Source: an uncultured Opitutia bacterium
Lineage (GTDB): Bacteria; Verrucomicrobiota; Verrucomicrobiia; Opitutales; UBA953
Assembly (NCBI GenBank): GCA_945957395.1
Contig: CAMFKE010000010.1
Coordinates: 1 to 64,000, forward strand
Direction: 5' to 3'
Length of the DNA stretch: 64,000 nt
The notes beneath the pieces are model-generated. The model saw only the letters and a program-made list of their open reading frames with translations. It was not told where the DNA came from and ran no database searches. Positions 15,402 through 24,806 of this stretch are shown here, piece after piece. The first letter of the stretch is position 1, and every line of letters starts with the position of its first letter. A program made the translations under genes and the position numbers.

Positions 15402-17669
15402 ATGTCGCTCCCCCGCTCCCTCCGACTCCTGCCGGTCGCCGCGCTGCTCGCGCCCTTCGCCCAAGGCGCTCCCGCGGCGCCCGCCGCCGAGTTCGTCACC
15501 ACCCCGGAGATGAAGCGCGAGACCATGGCCACCGTCTGGTGCCTGGAAAACCAGCACCTGCTGCGCCGGCGCATCGCCGACATCGGCATGGACGAACTCG
15601 TCAACGACTACGCCGCCAAGCTCGACCCCACCCGCAGCCTCTTCCTTGCCGAAGATGTGAAGAAGTCGCGCGACCGCCACGCCGTCATGCTCGATGTCTG
15701 GCTGGAAAACGGCAACCTCACCGTCGCCTTCGACCTTTATAAGCAATTCCTCGCCCGCCTCGACAAACGCGTGGCCTGGATCAACGCGCGCCTCGACAAG
15801 CCCTTCGACTTCAAGGCCGACGAAACCTTCTTCACCGACCGCTCCAAGGCCGGCTGGCCCAAGGACGAAGCCGAGGCCGACTCCCTCTGGGAAAAGCGCC
15901 TCAAGTACGACCTGCTCCTGGAACTGCTCGGCGACCGCCTCCCGGGCGACGGCGAATCCGACGAGGACGGCGAAGCCAAGTCCACCGAGATCAAGCCGCC
16001 CCCGGCCTCCATCACCCCGGAGAAGCTCACCGCCGCCACCGCCAAGCTCAAGAAGCGCTACGCGCGCATGCGCCACTACCTCGCCCTCGAACCCGGCGAG
16101 GTCGAGGAGCTCTTCCTCAACGCCCTCGCCAACCGCTACGACCCCCACAGCAGCTTCTTCTCCAAGCAGACCCTGGAGGAGTTCGACATCGCCATGCGCA
16201 ACGCGCTCTGCGGCGTCGGCGCCCTCCTCGGCGACGAGGACGGCTACTGCACCGTCAAGGAGATCCTCCCCGGCGGCCCCCTAGAAAAGAACGGCAAGGT
16301 CAAGCCCGGCGACCGCATCGTCGCGCTCAGCGACGGCGACGACGAGCCCGAGGACATCGTGGGCATGCGCCTGAACAAGGTCGTGCAGCGCATGCGCGGC
16401 AAGATCGGCACCGGCATCAACCTGGTCATCGAGCCCGCCGCCGACCGCGCCGCGCGCTACACGCTCAAGCTCAAGCGCGACGAGATCAAGCTCACCACCC
16501 AGCTCGCCGCCGCGCGCGTGTTCGAGGTGCCCGGCCCCGCCGGCGCCACCCTGCCCGTGGGCGTCATCGAACTGCCCGCCTTCTACGGCAAGACCGAGGG
16601 CGACGGCGAGGCCTACTCCACCACCGAGAATGTCGAGGAGCTCATCAACAAGCTCAAGAAACACGGCGTTCGCAGCCTCGTCATCGACCTGCGCACCAAC
16701 GGCGGCGGACTGCTCAACGAGGCCGTGGACCTCGCCGGCCTCTTCATCTCCAAGGGCCCCGTGCTCCAGGTGAAGGACACCACCGGCAACATGGTCCACC
16801 TCGACGACAAGGACCCCAAGGTCACCTGGGACGGCCCCCTCGTCGTGCTCGTCTCCAAACTCTCCGCCTCCGCCTCCGAGATCTTCGCCGGCGCCCTGCA
16901 GGACCACCGTCGCGCCGTCATCGTGGGCGACAGCCGCACGCACGGCAAAGGCTCCGTGCAGGCCGTCATCCAGTACCAGAAGCTCGACCCGCGCCTGAAG
17001 GCCGCCGCCAAGGTGACCATCCAGAAATGGTACCTCCCGGGCGGCAACTCCATCCAGGTCAAGGGCGTCGCCTCCGACATCGTCGTGCCCTCCGTCTACA
17101 GCGTGCTGCCCGTCGCCGAATCCGACCTGGAGCGCCCGCTCCCCTGGGACAGCATCCCCGGCGCCATGGAAAACGCCGACCTGGGCGACACCTCCGCCGT
17201 CAAGGTCACCATCTCCGAGGACCTCGTGAAACGCCTGCGCGACTCCAGCGCGCGCCGCCAGAGCGAGCTGCCCGAGTTCCTCACGCTCAGCCGCTCCATC
17301 GCCTGGACCGGCGACCGCATGCAGCGCAAGGAGCAGTCCCTCAACTTCGTCGAACGCCGCCGCACCCGCCTCGACGACCTCGCCTTCCGCGAGACCATCA
17401 AGAGCGACCTCAAGCGCCTCGAGTCCGAAGCCGGCTACAAGACCGTCTCCGTCAAACTCGACGCCGCCGAAAAGCAGGAGCAGGGCGAAGCCGGCGCGAC
17501 CAAGGCCGCCAAGTCGGCGCGCGAAAAGCGCAACCGCCTCAACGCCTCCGCCTCCGACGCCGACTGGCCCGACTTCGATGTGCAGCTGCGCGAATCCCTC
17601 CGCATCGCCGCAGACCTCGCCGCCGCATCGCGCCCCCCTGAACCCGCCGCCAAGGTCGCCCACCAGTAA
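15402..17669 (+). CDS. prc: tail-specific (C-terminal processing) protease, S41 family
   Basis: 755 residues with an N-terminal signal peptide (ends about AQGAPAAPAAE). The order matches Prc/Tsp: the N-terminal helical Tsp domain (TRSLFLAEDVKK... to ~245), a PDZ domain (~255-340, with GVGALLGDEDGYCTVKEILPGGP), then the S41 core with Ser in KLSASASEIFAGA (~490) and Lys in HGKGSVQ (~515). The C-terminal ~180 residues are the helical DUF3340-type extension. It degrades or trims periplasmic proteins from the C-terminus. The length is slightly above E. coli Prc (682). Asp-Val and Asn-Val pairs use GAT/AAT-GTN throughout, as in most of this window. Confidence 0.94.
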   Translation: MSLPRSLRLLPVAALLAPFAQGAPAAPAAEFVTTPEMKRETMATVWCLENQHLLRRRIADIGMDELVNDYAAKLDPTRSLFLAEDVKKSRDRHAVMLDVWLENGNLTVAFDLYKQFLARLDKRVAWINARLDKPFDFKADETFFTDRSKAGWPKDEAEADSLWEKRLKYDLLLELLGDRLPGDGESDEDGEAKSTEIKPPPASITPEKLTAATAKLKKRYARMRHYLALEPGEVEELFLNALANRYDPHSSFFSKQTLEEFDIAMRNALCGVGALLGDEDGYCTVKEILPGGPLEKNGKVKPGDRIVALSDGDDEPEDIVGMRLNKVVQRMRGKIGTGINLVIEPAADRAARYTLKLKRDEIKLTTQLAAARVFEVPGPAGATLPVGVIELPAFYGKTEGDGEAYSTTENVEELINKLKKHGVRSLVIDLRTNGGGLLNEAVDLAGLFISKGPVLQVKDTTGNMVHLDDKDPKVTWDGPLVVLVSKLSASASEIFAGALQDHRRAVIVGDSRTHGKGSVQAVIQYQKLDPRLKAAAKVTIQKWYLPGGNSIQVKGVASDIVVPSVYSVLPVAESDLERPLPWDSIPGAMENADLGDTSAVKVTISEDLVKRLRDSSARRQSELPEFLTLSRSIAWTGDRMQRKEQSLNFVERRRTRLDDLAFRETIKSDLKRLESEAGYKTVSVKLDAAEKQEQGEAGATKAAKSAREKRNRLNASASDADWPDFDVQLRESLRIAADLAAASRPPEPAAKVAHQ

Positions 17670-17688
17670 CGCCCGGCGCTTTCGTTTC

Positions 17689-17725
17689 GCCCCGGCCCGC
17701 GCCCTCCGCGCGCCCGGGGCTTTTT
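17689..17725 (+). terminator. rho-independent terminator after the S41 protease gene
   Basis: GCCCCGG (17689-17695) pairs with CCGGGGC (17714-17720), with extra GC pairing in the loop, followed by TTTTT at 17721-17725. Confidence 0.7.
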
Positions 17726-17849
17726 CGCGTCCCGGCGTAACCGGCGGACGCAAGGCCCGGCGCTTTCGCGTGCCGATGCGCCGGCAAAAGCGGTCGCGGC
17801 GCCCCCAACGCACCTTGGCGGCTGACAGGAGTCCCGACCGGACGGCCCG

Positions 17850-18413
17850 CTAGAAGCCGCGGCCGAAGGAGTCGCTGAAGAGCAACACGCTGCGGTAGTC
17901 GCGCACTCCGCAGAAGGACTCGGCGGCGAACTCGCCGGCGGGAGAGAAGCCCAGGCGCGCGTGGAAGGCCAGCGAGGCCTCGTTCACCTTGGGGCGCAGC
18001 ACCACGAACGCCGACAGCGTGTCGGCGCCGCCCAGGCGCGCGACCTCCTCGTACAGCGAACGGCCCACGCCGCAGCCGGCGAAGGCGGGGTTCACCGCCA
18101 CATTGTCGACATGCCAGTGGCCGGGAGCCAGGCAGGCGGGGCGCACCTCGGGGCGCTCCCAGCACATGCGGTCGAAGCACTCGATGGACCGGTTGGCTTG
18201 GATGAACCCGGCCACCTCGCCCTCCTCGCTTTCCGCAATAAGGCAGAGCTTTTCGCGCCCTTTCACATAGGAAAGGATGTCTCCGGCCTCGCCGTGATCG
18301 AGGAGGAAGCCCTTGGCGGACTCGCCGTCGAACCAACATTCATGCAGACGAATCACCTTCGGGATATCTTCTTCCCGCGCCGCACGCACCGTACAGATTG
18401 TGGATATTGTCAT
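17850..18413 (-). CDS. GNAT family N-acetyltransferase
   Basis: 187 residues. The acetyl-CoA-binding GNAT motif A is seen in VDNVAVNPAFAGCGVGRSLYEEV, followed by motif B-type KVNEASLAFHARLGFSPAGEF; the N-terminus IRAAREEDIPKVIRLH-like segment is the usual GNAT beta1-alpha1. The substrate cannot be told; length and the single domain fit small-molecule or protein N-acetylation. It is convergent with the S41 protease gene across the terminator and has a 324-base non-coding gap upstream, so it is probably transcribed alone. Confidence 0.85.
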   Translation of the reverse strand: MTISTICTVRAAREEDIPKVIRLHECWFDGESAKGFLLDHGEAGDILSYVKGREKLCLIAESEEGEVAGFIQANRSIECFDRMCWERPEVRPACLAPGHWHVDNVAVNPAFAGCGVGRSLYEEVARLGGADTLSAFVVLRPKVNEASLAFHARLGFSPAGEFAAESFCGVRDYRSVLLFSDSFGRGF

Positions 18414-18737
18414 GAAGCCCCATGAAAGAGGCTGGGCTCCTGTTGTGCATTTTCGGCGCTGTCCGGCAAGCGCCGCCTTCGCCGGCGAAACGGATAAGGC
18501 GCAAGGGCGTCAGCACCAAAGGCATACGCAGCGCGTCTCAGTGCGGTTTGCCCGCCCCCGCGAACCGCATTCAATTCCCGTTGATTCCCCATGAACCCTC
18601 GGCGCCGAATCACGCCCCGGCCCGGCAGATGAGCGCGGCGAAAACCACCCATCCCAAGATTCCCATGTCGCAGACTGACCAAACCGCGTCGGGCGCGCCG
18701 GAGGGCCCGAGGCACTGAACACCCCGGGAGGTATCTC
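18414..18737. other. 324-base gap between divergent GNAT and SDR genes
   Basis: It presumably holds the two divergent promoters, but no convincing -35/-10 pair was seen. It contains one hairpin-capable stretch (TGCGGTT ... AACCGCA around 18541-18570) and a 29-codon open frame at 18629-18718 that has no support as a gene. Confidence 0.5.
18726..18731 (+). promoter_or_regulatory. strong Shine-Dalgarno site for the SDR gene
   Basis: GGGAGG lies six bases before the ATG at 18738. This is one of the few clear ribosome-binding sites in the window, and it fixes this start. Confidence 0.75.
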
Positions 18738-20192
18738 ATGAATGCTCATAACTGCGTGCTTTTGACCGGCGCCACCGGCTATGTGGGCGGGCGACTCCTG
18801 CCCCTGCTCGCCGCCTCGGGCCACCGGGTGCGCTGCCTGGTGCGCCACCCCGAGCGACTCCTCGGCCGCGTGCCGCCCAAGGTCGAGGTCGTCGGCGGCG
18901 ATGTGTTCGACGCCGATTCGCTCGCCGCGGCGATGGAAGGCGTCGAGTGCGCCTACTACCTCGTGCACTCCCTCGGCGCCTCCGGCGATTTCGAGGAACA
19001 GGACCGGCGCGCCGCCGACCTCTTCGCCTCCGCCGCGAGCGCGGCCGGCGTGCGACGCATCATCTACCTGGGCGGCCTCGGCGCGGACACGCCGGAGCTT
19101 TCCCCGCACCTGCGCAGCCGCCACGAGGTGGGCGAGCGCCTGCGCGCCCACGGTGTGCCGGTCATCGAACTGCGCGCGTCCATCATCATCGGCTCGGGCA
19201 GCCTCTCCTTCGAGATGATCCGCGCGCTGGTCGAACGGTTGCCCGTCATGATCACGCCGCGCTGGGTGCGGGTGACCGCCCAGCCCATCGCCATCGGCGA
19301 TGTGCTCGAATACCTGCTCGGCGCCCTCGCCCTGCCCGCCGACACCCCCGGCCAAATCATCGAGATCGGCGGCGCCGACCGCGTCTCCTACGGCGACCTG
19401 ATGAACGAGTACGCGCGCCGGCGCGGGCTGCACCGCCTCATGATCCCCGTGCCCTTGCTCACGCCTCGACTCTCCAGCCTGTGGCTGGGCCTGGTCACCC
19501 CGGTTTACGCGCGGGTGGGCCGCAAACTCATCGACAGCCTGCGCCACTCCACCGTGGTGAGCGACGACACGGCCCAACGCCTGTTCGCCGTGCGCCCCGT
19601 GGGCGTGAGCGAGGCGATCGCGAGCGCCCTGCGCAACGAGGACGCCGAATACGCGCGCACCCACTGGTCGGGCGCGCTGTCCTCGACCGGACGCCACGCG
19701 CACTGGGGCGGCCTGCGCGTGGGCAGCCGTCTGGTGGACTCGCGCCGGAGGTTCGTGGAGGCCACGCCCGAGGCGGTGTACGCCGCCGTGGAACGCATCG
19801 GCGGCAAGACCGGCTGGTACTACGCCGACTGGCTCTGGACCTGCCGCGGCTGGATCGACCTGCTGGCCGGCGGCGCCGGCATGCGGCGCGGACGGCGAGA
19901 CCCGTACCGGCTTTGCGAAGGCGACGCGCTCGACTGCTGGCGCGTGAGCGCCGTGGAACGCCCCACCCTGCTGCGCCTCACCGCGGAAATGAAGCTGCCC
20001 GGAGAGGCCCGGTTGGAGTTCGAGGTGCTTCCCGCGCCCGGCGGAGCCGAGCTCGTGCAGACCGCCACCTTCGCGCCCCTCGGGCTCGCCGGTCTGCTCT
20101 ACTGGTACGGCATCTGGCCCCTGCACCAGTTCGTGTTCGAAGGCATGCTGCGCGGCATCACCCGCGCCGCGACCAAAGACGAAGTCGGCTGA
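18738..20192 (+). CDS. SDR family NAD(P)-binding protein with DUF2867 domain
   Basis: 484 residues. Residues 1-~300 are an atypical/extended SDR (NmrA/complex I NDUFA9-like) with the nucleotide motif LLTGATGYVGGRLL and downstream RRIIYLGGLG and ELRASIIIGSGS. Residues ~325-480 match DUF2867, a START-like ligand-binding fold (RRFVEATPEAVYAAVERIGGKTGWYYADWLW). Proteins with this order are common but their substrate is unknown; lipid or quinone-like ligands are suspected from the fold. The start is set by a strong ribosome-binding site. The GH43-like gene begins 98 bases downstream on the same strand and may be cotranscribed. Confidence 0.9.
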   Translation: MNAHNCVLLTGATGYVGGRLLPLLAASGHRVRCLVRHPERLLGRVPPKVEVVGGDVFDADSLAAAMEGVECAYYLVHSLGASGDFEEQDRRAADLFASAASAAGVRRIIYLGGLGADTPELSPHLRSRHEVGERLRAHGVPVIELRASIIIGSGSLSFEMIRALVERLPVMITPRWVRVTAQPIAIGDVLEYLLGALALPADTPGQIIEIGGADRVSYGDLMNEYARRRGLHRLMIPVPLLTPRLSSLWLGLVTPVYARVGRKLIDSLRHSTVVSDDTAQRLFAVRPVGVSEAIASALRNEDAEYARTHWSGALSSTGRHAHWGGLRVGSRLVDSRRRFVEATPEAVYAAVERIGGKTGWYYADWLWTCRGWIDLLAGGAGMRRGRRDPYRLCEGDALDCWRVSAVERPTLLRLTAEMKLPGEARLEFEVLPAPGGAELVQTATFAPLGLAGLLYWYGIWPLHQFVFEGMLRGITRAATKDEVG

Positions 20193-20290
20193 TGCGCCCC
20201 CGCGCCTCGTGGCAGGCGCCTGCCGTGGCCCCGGACGGAACCCGGGCGCGCGCACCGGGTCACAAGCGGAGCATCCCACCCCGAACCGAC

Positions 20291-21397
20291 ATGGCATCCC
20301 TGCTCCGCGGACTATTTCTCCCCCTTGCGCTCGCAGCCGCACACCCGCTGCCGGCGGCGCCGGAGACCCGCCCCGCGAAGGCCGCCCCGCTGACGGCGGA
20401 AAACTTCCGCGCGTCGCTGAAGCCGATGGGCTTCGCTCTGCACGAGCCCGGCTGGCATGTCTGGTGCAACGCTCCCGTGCGCGCCGACGACGGCACCGTG
20501 CACCTCTTCGTGTCGCGCTGGCCGGTGAAGGACGGCTTTGAGCCCGGCTGGTTCACCACCTGCGAGATCGCGCACTACCGCGCCGCGCGCCCCGAGGGCC
20601 CGTACACCTATGCGAACACCGTGCTCAAGGGCGACGGCCGCGACGGATCCTGGCGCCGGGCGGGCACGCACAATGTCACCGTGGTGCGGCTGCCCGACAA
20701 GCGCTACGCCATGCTCTTCATCGCCAACGCCGGCGGCCGCCGCGTGTACGGGGACCCGTCGCAGTTTCCGGCGAACCAGAAGATCGGGCTCATGCTAGCC
20801 GACAGCCCGGACGGCCCCTGGCGTTTCGCGGGTCGGGACGGGCTGATCCTCGACCTCCCCGCCGACCCCGCCGTGTGGTCGCACGGGAGCACCGTGGGCG
20901 TGAACAACCCGACGCTGCTGCCGATGCCCGACGGGCGATTTTTCCTGTACTACAAGGCGCTGTCGAAGCGGCACGGCGGGGTGCGCCGCATGGGGCTGGC
21001 CATAGCCGACCGGGTCGAGGGCCCCTACCGGTTCGAGCCGGAGCCGCTCACCTCGAACGAGGGCACCATCGAGGACGGCTTCGCTTTCCGGCTCGGCGGC
21101 GAGGTCGCCCTGCTGGTCACCGACTGCCACGGCGCGGGCTTCGGCGGCGGCCTGATCTACCGCTCGCCCGACGGCCGAAAATTCTCGCCGCATCCGGTGC
21201 GCGCCTACGAACCGCTTTCGCATTACCTCAAGCCGTGGAGCAAGCCGAAGCACCTCTACTTCCAATGGGTCCTTCAGCGCCCGGCGCTGCTGCTCGACGC
21301 GGAGGGCCGGCCCACGCACCTGTTCACACCCTCCGGCACCGCGCCGCAGGGCGGCCGTGAAACGGCGTCCTTCCTCTTCGAAATCCGCCCGGAGTGA
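20291..21397 (+). CDS. secreted GH43-like five-bladed beta-propeller protein
   Basis: 368 residues with a signal peptide (MASLLRGLFLPLALAAAHPLPAAPE). The body has repeated propeller blades with GH43/GH62-type phrases: HEPGWHVWCNAPVRADDGTVHLFVSRWP, EGPYTYANTVL, THNVTVVRLPDKRYAMLF, NNPTLLPMPDGRFFLYYKA and EGPYRFEPEPL. An Asp-rich blade start and an EDGFAFRL Glu may be catalytic, but I cannot assign the three acidic residues. It probably acts on plant or host polysaccharide outside the cytoplasm. The frame stays open far upstream inside the SDR gene; the signal peptide fixes this start. It converges with the beta-helix gene, with only 16 bases between. Confidence 0.75.
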   Translation: MASLLRGLFLPLALAAAHPLPAAPETRPAKAAPLTAENFRASLKPMGFALHEPGWHVWCNAPVRADDGTVHLFVSRWPVKDGFEPGWFTTCEIAHYRAARPEGPYTYANTVLKGDGRDGSWRRAGTHNVTVVRLPDKRYAMLFIANAGGRRVYGDPSQFPANQKIGLMLADSPDGPWRFAGRDGLILDLPADPAVWSHGSTVGVNNPTLLPMPDGRFFLYYKALSKRHGGVRRMGLAIADRVEGPYRFEPEPLTSNEGTIEDGFAFRLGGEVALLVTDCHGAGFGGGLIYRSPDGRKFSPHPVRAYEPLSHYLKPWSKPKHLYFQWVLQRPALLLDAEGRPTHLFTPSGTAPQGGRETASFLFEIRPE

Positions 21398-21413
21398 GCC
21401 GCGCGCTCCGGCC

Positions 21414-23840
21414 TTACGGCAGGCGCAGGCGGCGGGTCTCTTCGCGCTGGGTGCGAGGGTTCTGCACGAGGAGCGTGATTTCGCCGCCGGAGGCGAGGGC
21501 CGAGGCGTACGCGGCGCGGGCGGATTCCAGGCCTTTTATGCGCACGCCGTTGATGGCGAGCAACGCCTCGCCGGACTTGAGTCCGAAGGCGGCGGCCGGG
21601 GAATCGGCGGGCACCTCGAGCAGGTACAGACCGTTCTCGTCGTTGAGCCCGGCGGCGCTGCGCAGGCCGAGGTCGATTTCCGAAACGCGGGCGCCCCACA
21701 GGTCGCCGGTGAGGGTGGTTTTCATGCCGGAAAGGGGGTGCTTTTGAAGGTACTCGGCGCGAGCGGCGGCGGCCTCGCGGGCGAACGCCGGCACGCGCGT
21801 GCCGAACTCGAACGGGAAGGCCTTGAAACCGAGCGCGAACGCGGGCGAATCCGGGCGCAGGCGGAAGTCGCCGCGCGCGGCGTCCGTGAACCTCGGGTCG
21901 GCGCACACGCTGGCCTTGTCGGTGCCGGCCTTGCGCGCGGCGGCGAGGTCCTGCAACCCGCTGCCGCCGTGCTGACGGAAGCGCGCGGCGTCGGTGGCGG
22001 TGGAGGCGGCGAACAGGTTGCGGTCCACCACGCCGCCGCCGGCCGCGAGGTTCGCGCCGATGTTGGCGTAGCCGGGGGCGCCGAAGACATTCGAGGTCAC
22101 GCTGTCCTCACATTCCCGATACCAGACATGCGGGTGCAGCGTGTCGCCCACCACGAGGTTGTTTCGCACCGTGCGGAAGAAACCCTCGCGCAGCTTGATG
22201 CCTCCGGCGGTGACGAGGTTGTTCTCGATCACATAGTGCGACGAGCCGTCGTCGAGGTCGATGCCCCAGCCGTGGCGGCAGTCGAACCGGTTGCCGCGCA
22301 ACAGGTTGGGCTTCATGGCATCGAGCTTCACGAGCGACTTCACCAGCTTGAGCTTCTCGCCCTTCACCTCGCTCCAGGTGCCGTCGAGCTGCCAGAAGCG
22401 GTCGCGTCCCCAGGAGTTGAAGGTGCCGTGGTCGTGCGTCTCGCGCACGGTGTCCCACGCGTCGTTGCCCTCGACGCGGTGGCCGCCCCAGGTGCCGTCG
22501 TTGATGTTCACGGCGGCGCGCGGGATGCGATGCATGGTGTTGCGCTCCACGACGATGCCGGAGGCCATGGAGATGTGCACGCCGGCGACCTGCTTCTCCC
22601 AGAGACCGAGGTCGTGCATGTAACAATCGGATACACGGCAGTTTTGCGGAAAATCGTCGCCGGCGGGGCCGGGCGCGCGGTCGACCTTGTCGGAGCGCGA
22701 AGGTTCGCCGTACCGGAAGCGCGGGCTGCGCACCGAGGCGGGCGAACCGACGAAGTACACGCCGCCGGCGCCGGTGTCGCGGATATGGCAGCGCTCTACG
22801 GCCCCGCCGGCGTTGCGATTCGAGAACAGCACGGCGTTGCCGCCCAGGCCGGCGAAGTCGCAGTCGGCGACGGTCGCGCCGTAGGTGTTTTCCAGGAGCA
22901 CGGCGGCCTTGCGCGCCAGGCACCAGTCGCCCAGCAGAAGAGGCTCCTTCGTGTCCATGAAGGTGCGCGCGGTGCCGGTGACACGCAGGCCGCGCAGCAC
23001 GACATGGCGCACCGGCTTTTTCGCCTCGCCGCGCAGCGAGAACGCCACGGCGGCGCCGTCGACGGACCAGCCCTCGGCGGGCGGCTTCGCGCCGTCGGAG
23101 GATTTGAAATGAACAAAGCCGTCGCGCACCGCCCACTCGCCGGGCGCGTCGACCTCCTCCACCGGGCCCTCCACCATGCCGGCGCCGGGCTTCGCCTCGC
23201 GGTTCAACTGCCAGCCGCCGTCGAGCGAACCGTTCGCCGCGACGCGGTAGTGCACGCTGCCCCATTCGTTCTTGGTGACGGCGTGGAACCACACGGCCGA
23301 CGGGCTTTTCCAACGGCCTTGGCGCGAGCCGGGCAGGCCGGACTCCGAGCCCTGGAAGCGCGCGTCGGGCGAATCGGCGTTCGGGTACCGGGCGAGCGTT
23401 TGGCGCACGCCGTCGAGGTAGAGCTGGCCGAATTCGGCGGGCAGGTCGGCGGGGAGTTTCGCCGCCCACACGCCGGGCATGCCGGACACCGGCGACCAGT
23501 CGAGCGCGCCCACCGGGTAGCCGGCGTGCACCACCGTGTTCGCCGCGGCGGCGCGGATAATCGTGGGGGCGTTCGGCGCGCCGCTCAGCGCCGGCGCGAT
23601 TTCCAGAGTTTTCCCACGCAGGTAATGCACCCCGGCGGAAAGCGTGATGACGACAGGTTCCGCGGGGTTGGCCCGGCGCGCCGACTCCGCCCGCGCCAGC
23701 GCGGCGGCCGGCGTGGCAAGCGGCTGGCTCGCCGTGCCCATGGCGGAATCCGACCCGTTCGGCGCGACATGCCATTCCGCCGCGGAGAGGGCGGCTGCGG
23801 AACAGATGAGCGTAAACGCGAGGCGAGCGGGAATCATCAT
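21414..23840 (-). CDS. secreted right-handed beta-helix protein with C-terminal PDZ domain
   Basis: 808 residues from MMIPARL (a second ATG is three bases on); the longer frame to 23912 adds 24 residues ahead of the signal peptide. After the signal (ends ALSAAEW) comes the DUF1565-like start WHVAPNGSDSAMGT...QPLATPAAALARAE, then a long parallel beta-helix with Asn/Gly/Val ladders (ENTYGATVADCDFAG, VERNTMHRIPRAAVNIN, IENNLVTAGG). The architecture resembles GH141-type and related poly-saccharide enzymes. The last ~95 residues form a PDZ domain (NGLYLLEVPADSPAAAFGLKSGE). A PDZ on a beta-helix, with no protease domain, is uncommon. The substrate is unknown. Confidence 0.82.
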   Translation of the reverse strand: MMIPARLAFTLICSAAALSAAEWHVAPNGSDSAMGTASQPLATPAAALARAESARRANPAEPVVITLSAGVHYLRGKTLEIAPALSGAPNAPTIIRAAAANTVVHAGYPVGALDWSPVSGMPGVWAAKLPADLPAEFGQLYLDGVRQTLARYPNADSPDARFQGSESGLPGSRQGRWKSPSAVWFHAVTKNEWGSVHYRVAANGSLDGGWQLNREAKPGAGMVEGPVEEVDAPGEWAVRDGFVHFKSSDGAKPPAEGWSVDGAAVAFSLRGEAKKPVRHVVLRGLRVTGTARTFMDTKEPLLLGDWCLARKAAVLLENTYGATVADCDFAGLGGNAVLFSNRNAGGAVERCHIRDTGAGGVYFVGSPASVRSPRFRYGEPSRSDKVDRAPGPAGDDFPQNCRVSDCYMHDLGLWEKQVAGVHISMASGIVVERNTMHRIPRAAVNINDGTWGGHRVEGNDAWDTVRETHDHGTFNSWGRDRFWQLDGTWSEVKGEKLKLVKSLVKLDAMKPNLLRGNRFDCRHGWGIDLDDGSSHYVIENNLVTAGGIKLREGFFRTVRNNLVVGDTLHPHVWYRECEDSVTSNVFGAPGYANIGANLAAGGGVVDRNLFAASTATDAARFRQHGGSGLQDLAAARKAGTDKASVCADPRFTDAARGDFRLRPDSPAFALGFKAFPFEFGTRVPAFAREAAAARAEYLQKHPLSGMKTTLTGDLWGARVSEIDLGLRSAAGLNDENGLYLLEVPADSPAAAFGLKSGEALLAINGVRIKGLESARAAYASALASGGEITLLVQNPRTQREETRRLRLP

Positions 23841-24027
23841 GAGGCTATGCCATAGCGTGTCGCCGCGCCCGCTCAACCCAAGGAATGCCTCAAAACAGGT
23901 CCTTGCGCCCAACCTCCCCTGCCGGATTCTGCGCGTATGAATTGTTTAAAAAAGGTAACACGCACCCGGCAGATTTGTTTCCCGGCACCCACCTCATAGG
24001 CTGCGACCAATCACCCCCCATATTGCC

Positions 24028-24789
24028 ATGCTCGATTCGAAAGATTACGATACGGACTCGCTGTCGCTGGACATCTCGGACGACTTCATCAACGACGCCG
24101 TCTCCGTCGCCCGCCTGATCTCCATTTACGGGAATGAGTACCTGGAGGAGATCGACACGCTCTGGAACTCAAGAGGGACGGAATACATCGTCCTTTTCGC
24201 CGATGATGAGGAAACGGAGTATGCGATCCTTCCCGTAGGCTTAGCCCACCCCACAAAATCTCTCTCGGAGGCGCTCCGTCTCAACCACGGGAAATTTCAC
24301 GCCGTCTGCCATTGCGCGGCGCGCCAAGGGGAAAAAACATCCCCCCTCAGGCTTTCAGCAAGCGGCTGGCACCATATCGCAATGACCTTCCCCTCGGAGG
24401 CCAGGGCGCTCGAAGAACTCATCAACAAGGCCGCCAACTCTGAAGCGGCGCTCATGGCGGTGCTGACACATGTGGCCGCGATGTCCAACGAGCTTCATAA
24501 ACAGATGAACAGAGTATGCCGACAGGAAAGCGAACTGCGCCAGAGTCAGGAGGAGGAAAAGGCGGAATTGCATCACCTTGAGGAACTTGTGGCCCGCTAC
24601 GGCAAATGGGAAACACTGACCGAACAGGAAACCCTTCTGGAACAAAGGGAACGCTACGTGAAGGAAGCGGAAGAGCGGCTTATCCGCACCGCTCATGAGC
24701 TGGAAATCCGGCAAGCGGAGATTCGTCAGGAAATGGCCAACTTGGAGTACCGCAGAACGCGTGAAAAAGAAACCCTTCAACCCCAATAA
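24028..24789 (+). CDS. coiled-coil protein of unknown function
   Basis: 253 residues. The first ~125 form an acidic mixed domain with no recognised family (DDEETEYAILPVGLAHPTKSLSEALRLNHGKFHAVCHCAARQ). Residues ~130-250 are predicted almost wholly helical and charged, with heptad-like ELRQSQEEEKAELHHLEELV and LLEQRERYVKEAEERLIRTA, so an extended coiled coil is likely. Base composition is visibly less GC-rich and codon choice less biased than in the neighbours. The small membrane protein gene follows after 17 bases. The pair may build an envelope-associated filament or tether, which is inference only. Confidence 0.65.
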   Translation: MLDSKDYDTDSLSLDISDDFINDAVSVARLISIYGNEYLEEIDTLWNSRGTEYIVLFADDEETEYAILPVGLAHPTKSLSEALRLNHGKFHAVCHCAARQGEKTSPLRLSASGWHHIAMTFPSEARALEELINKAANSEAALMAVLTHVAAMSNELHKQMNRVCRQESELRQSQEEEKAELHHLEELVARYGKWETLTEQETLLEQRERYVKEAEERLIRTAHELEIRQAEIRQEMANLEYRRTREKETLQPQ

Positions 24790-24806
24790 CTCAACCACCG
24801 CCTCCC

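Noticed and set aside
18629-18718. 29-codon open frame before the SDR gene
   Set aside because: No ribosome-binding site, no recognisable peptide and ordinary length for chance in this GC-rich gap.
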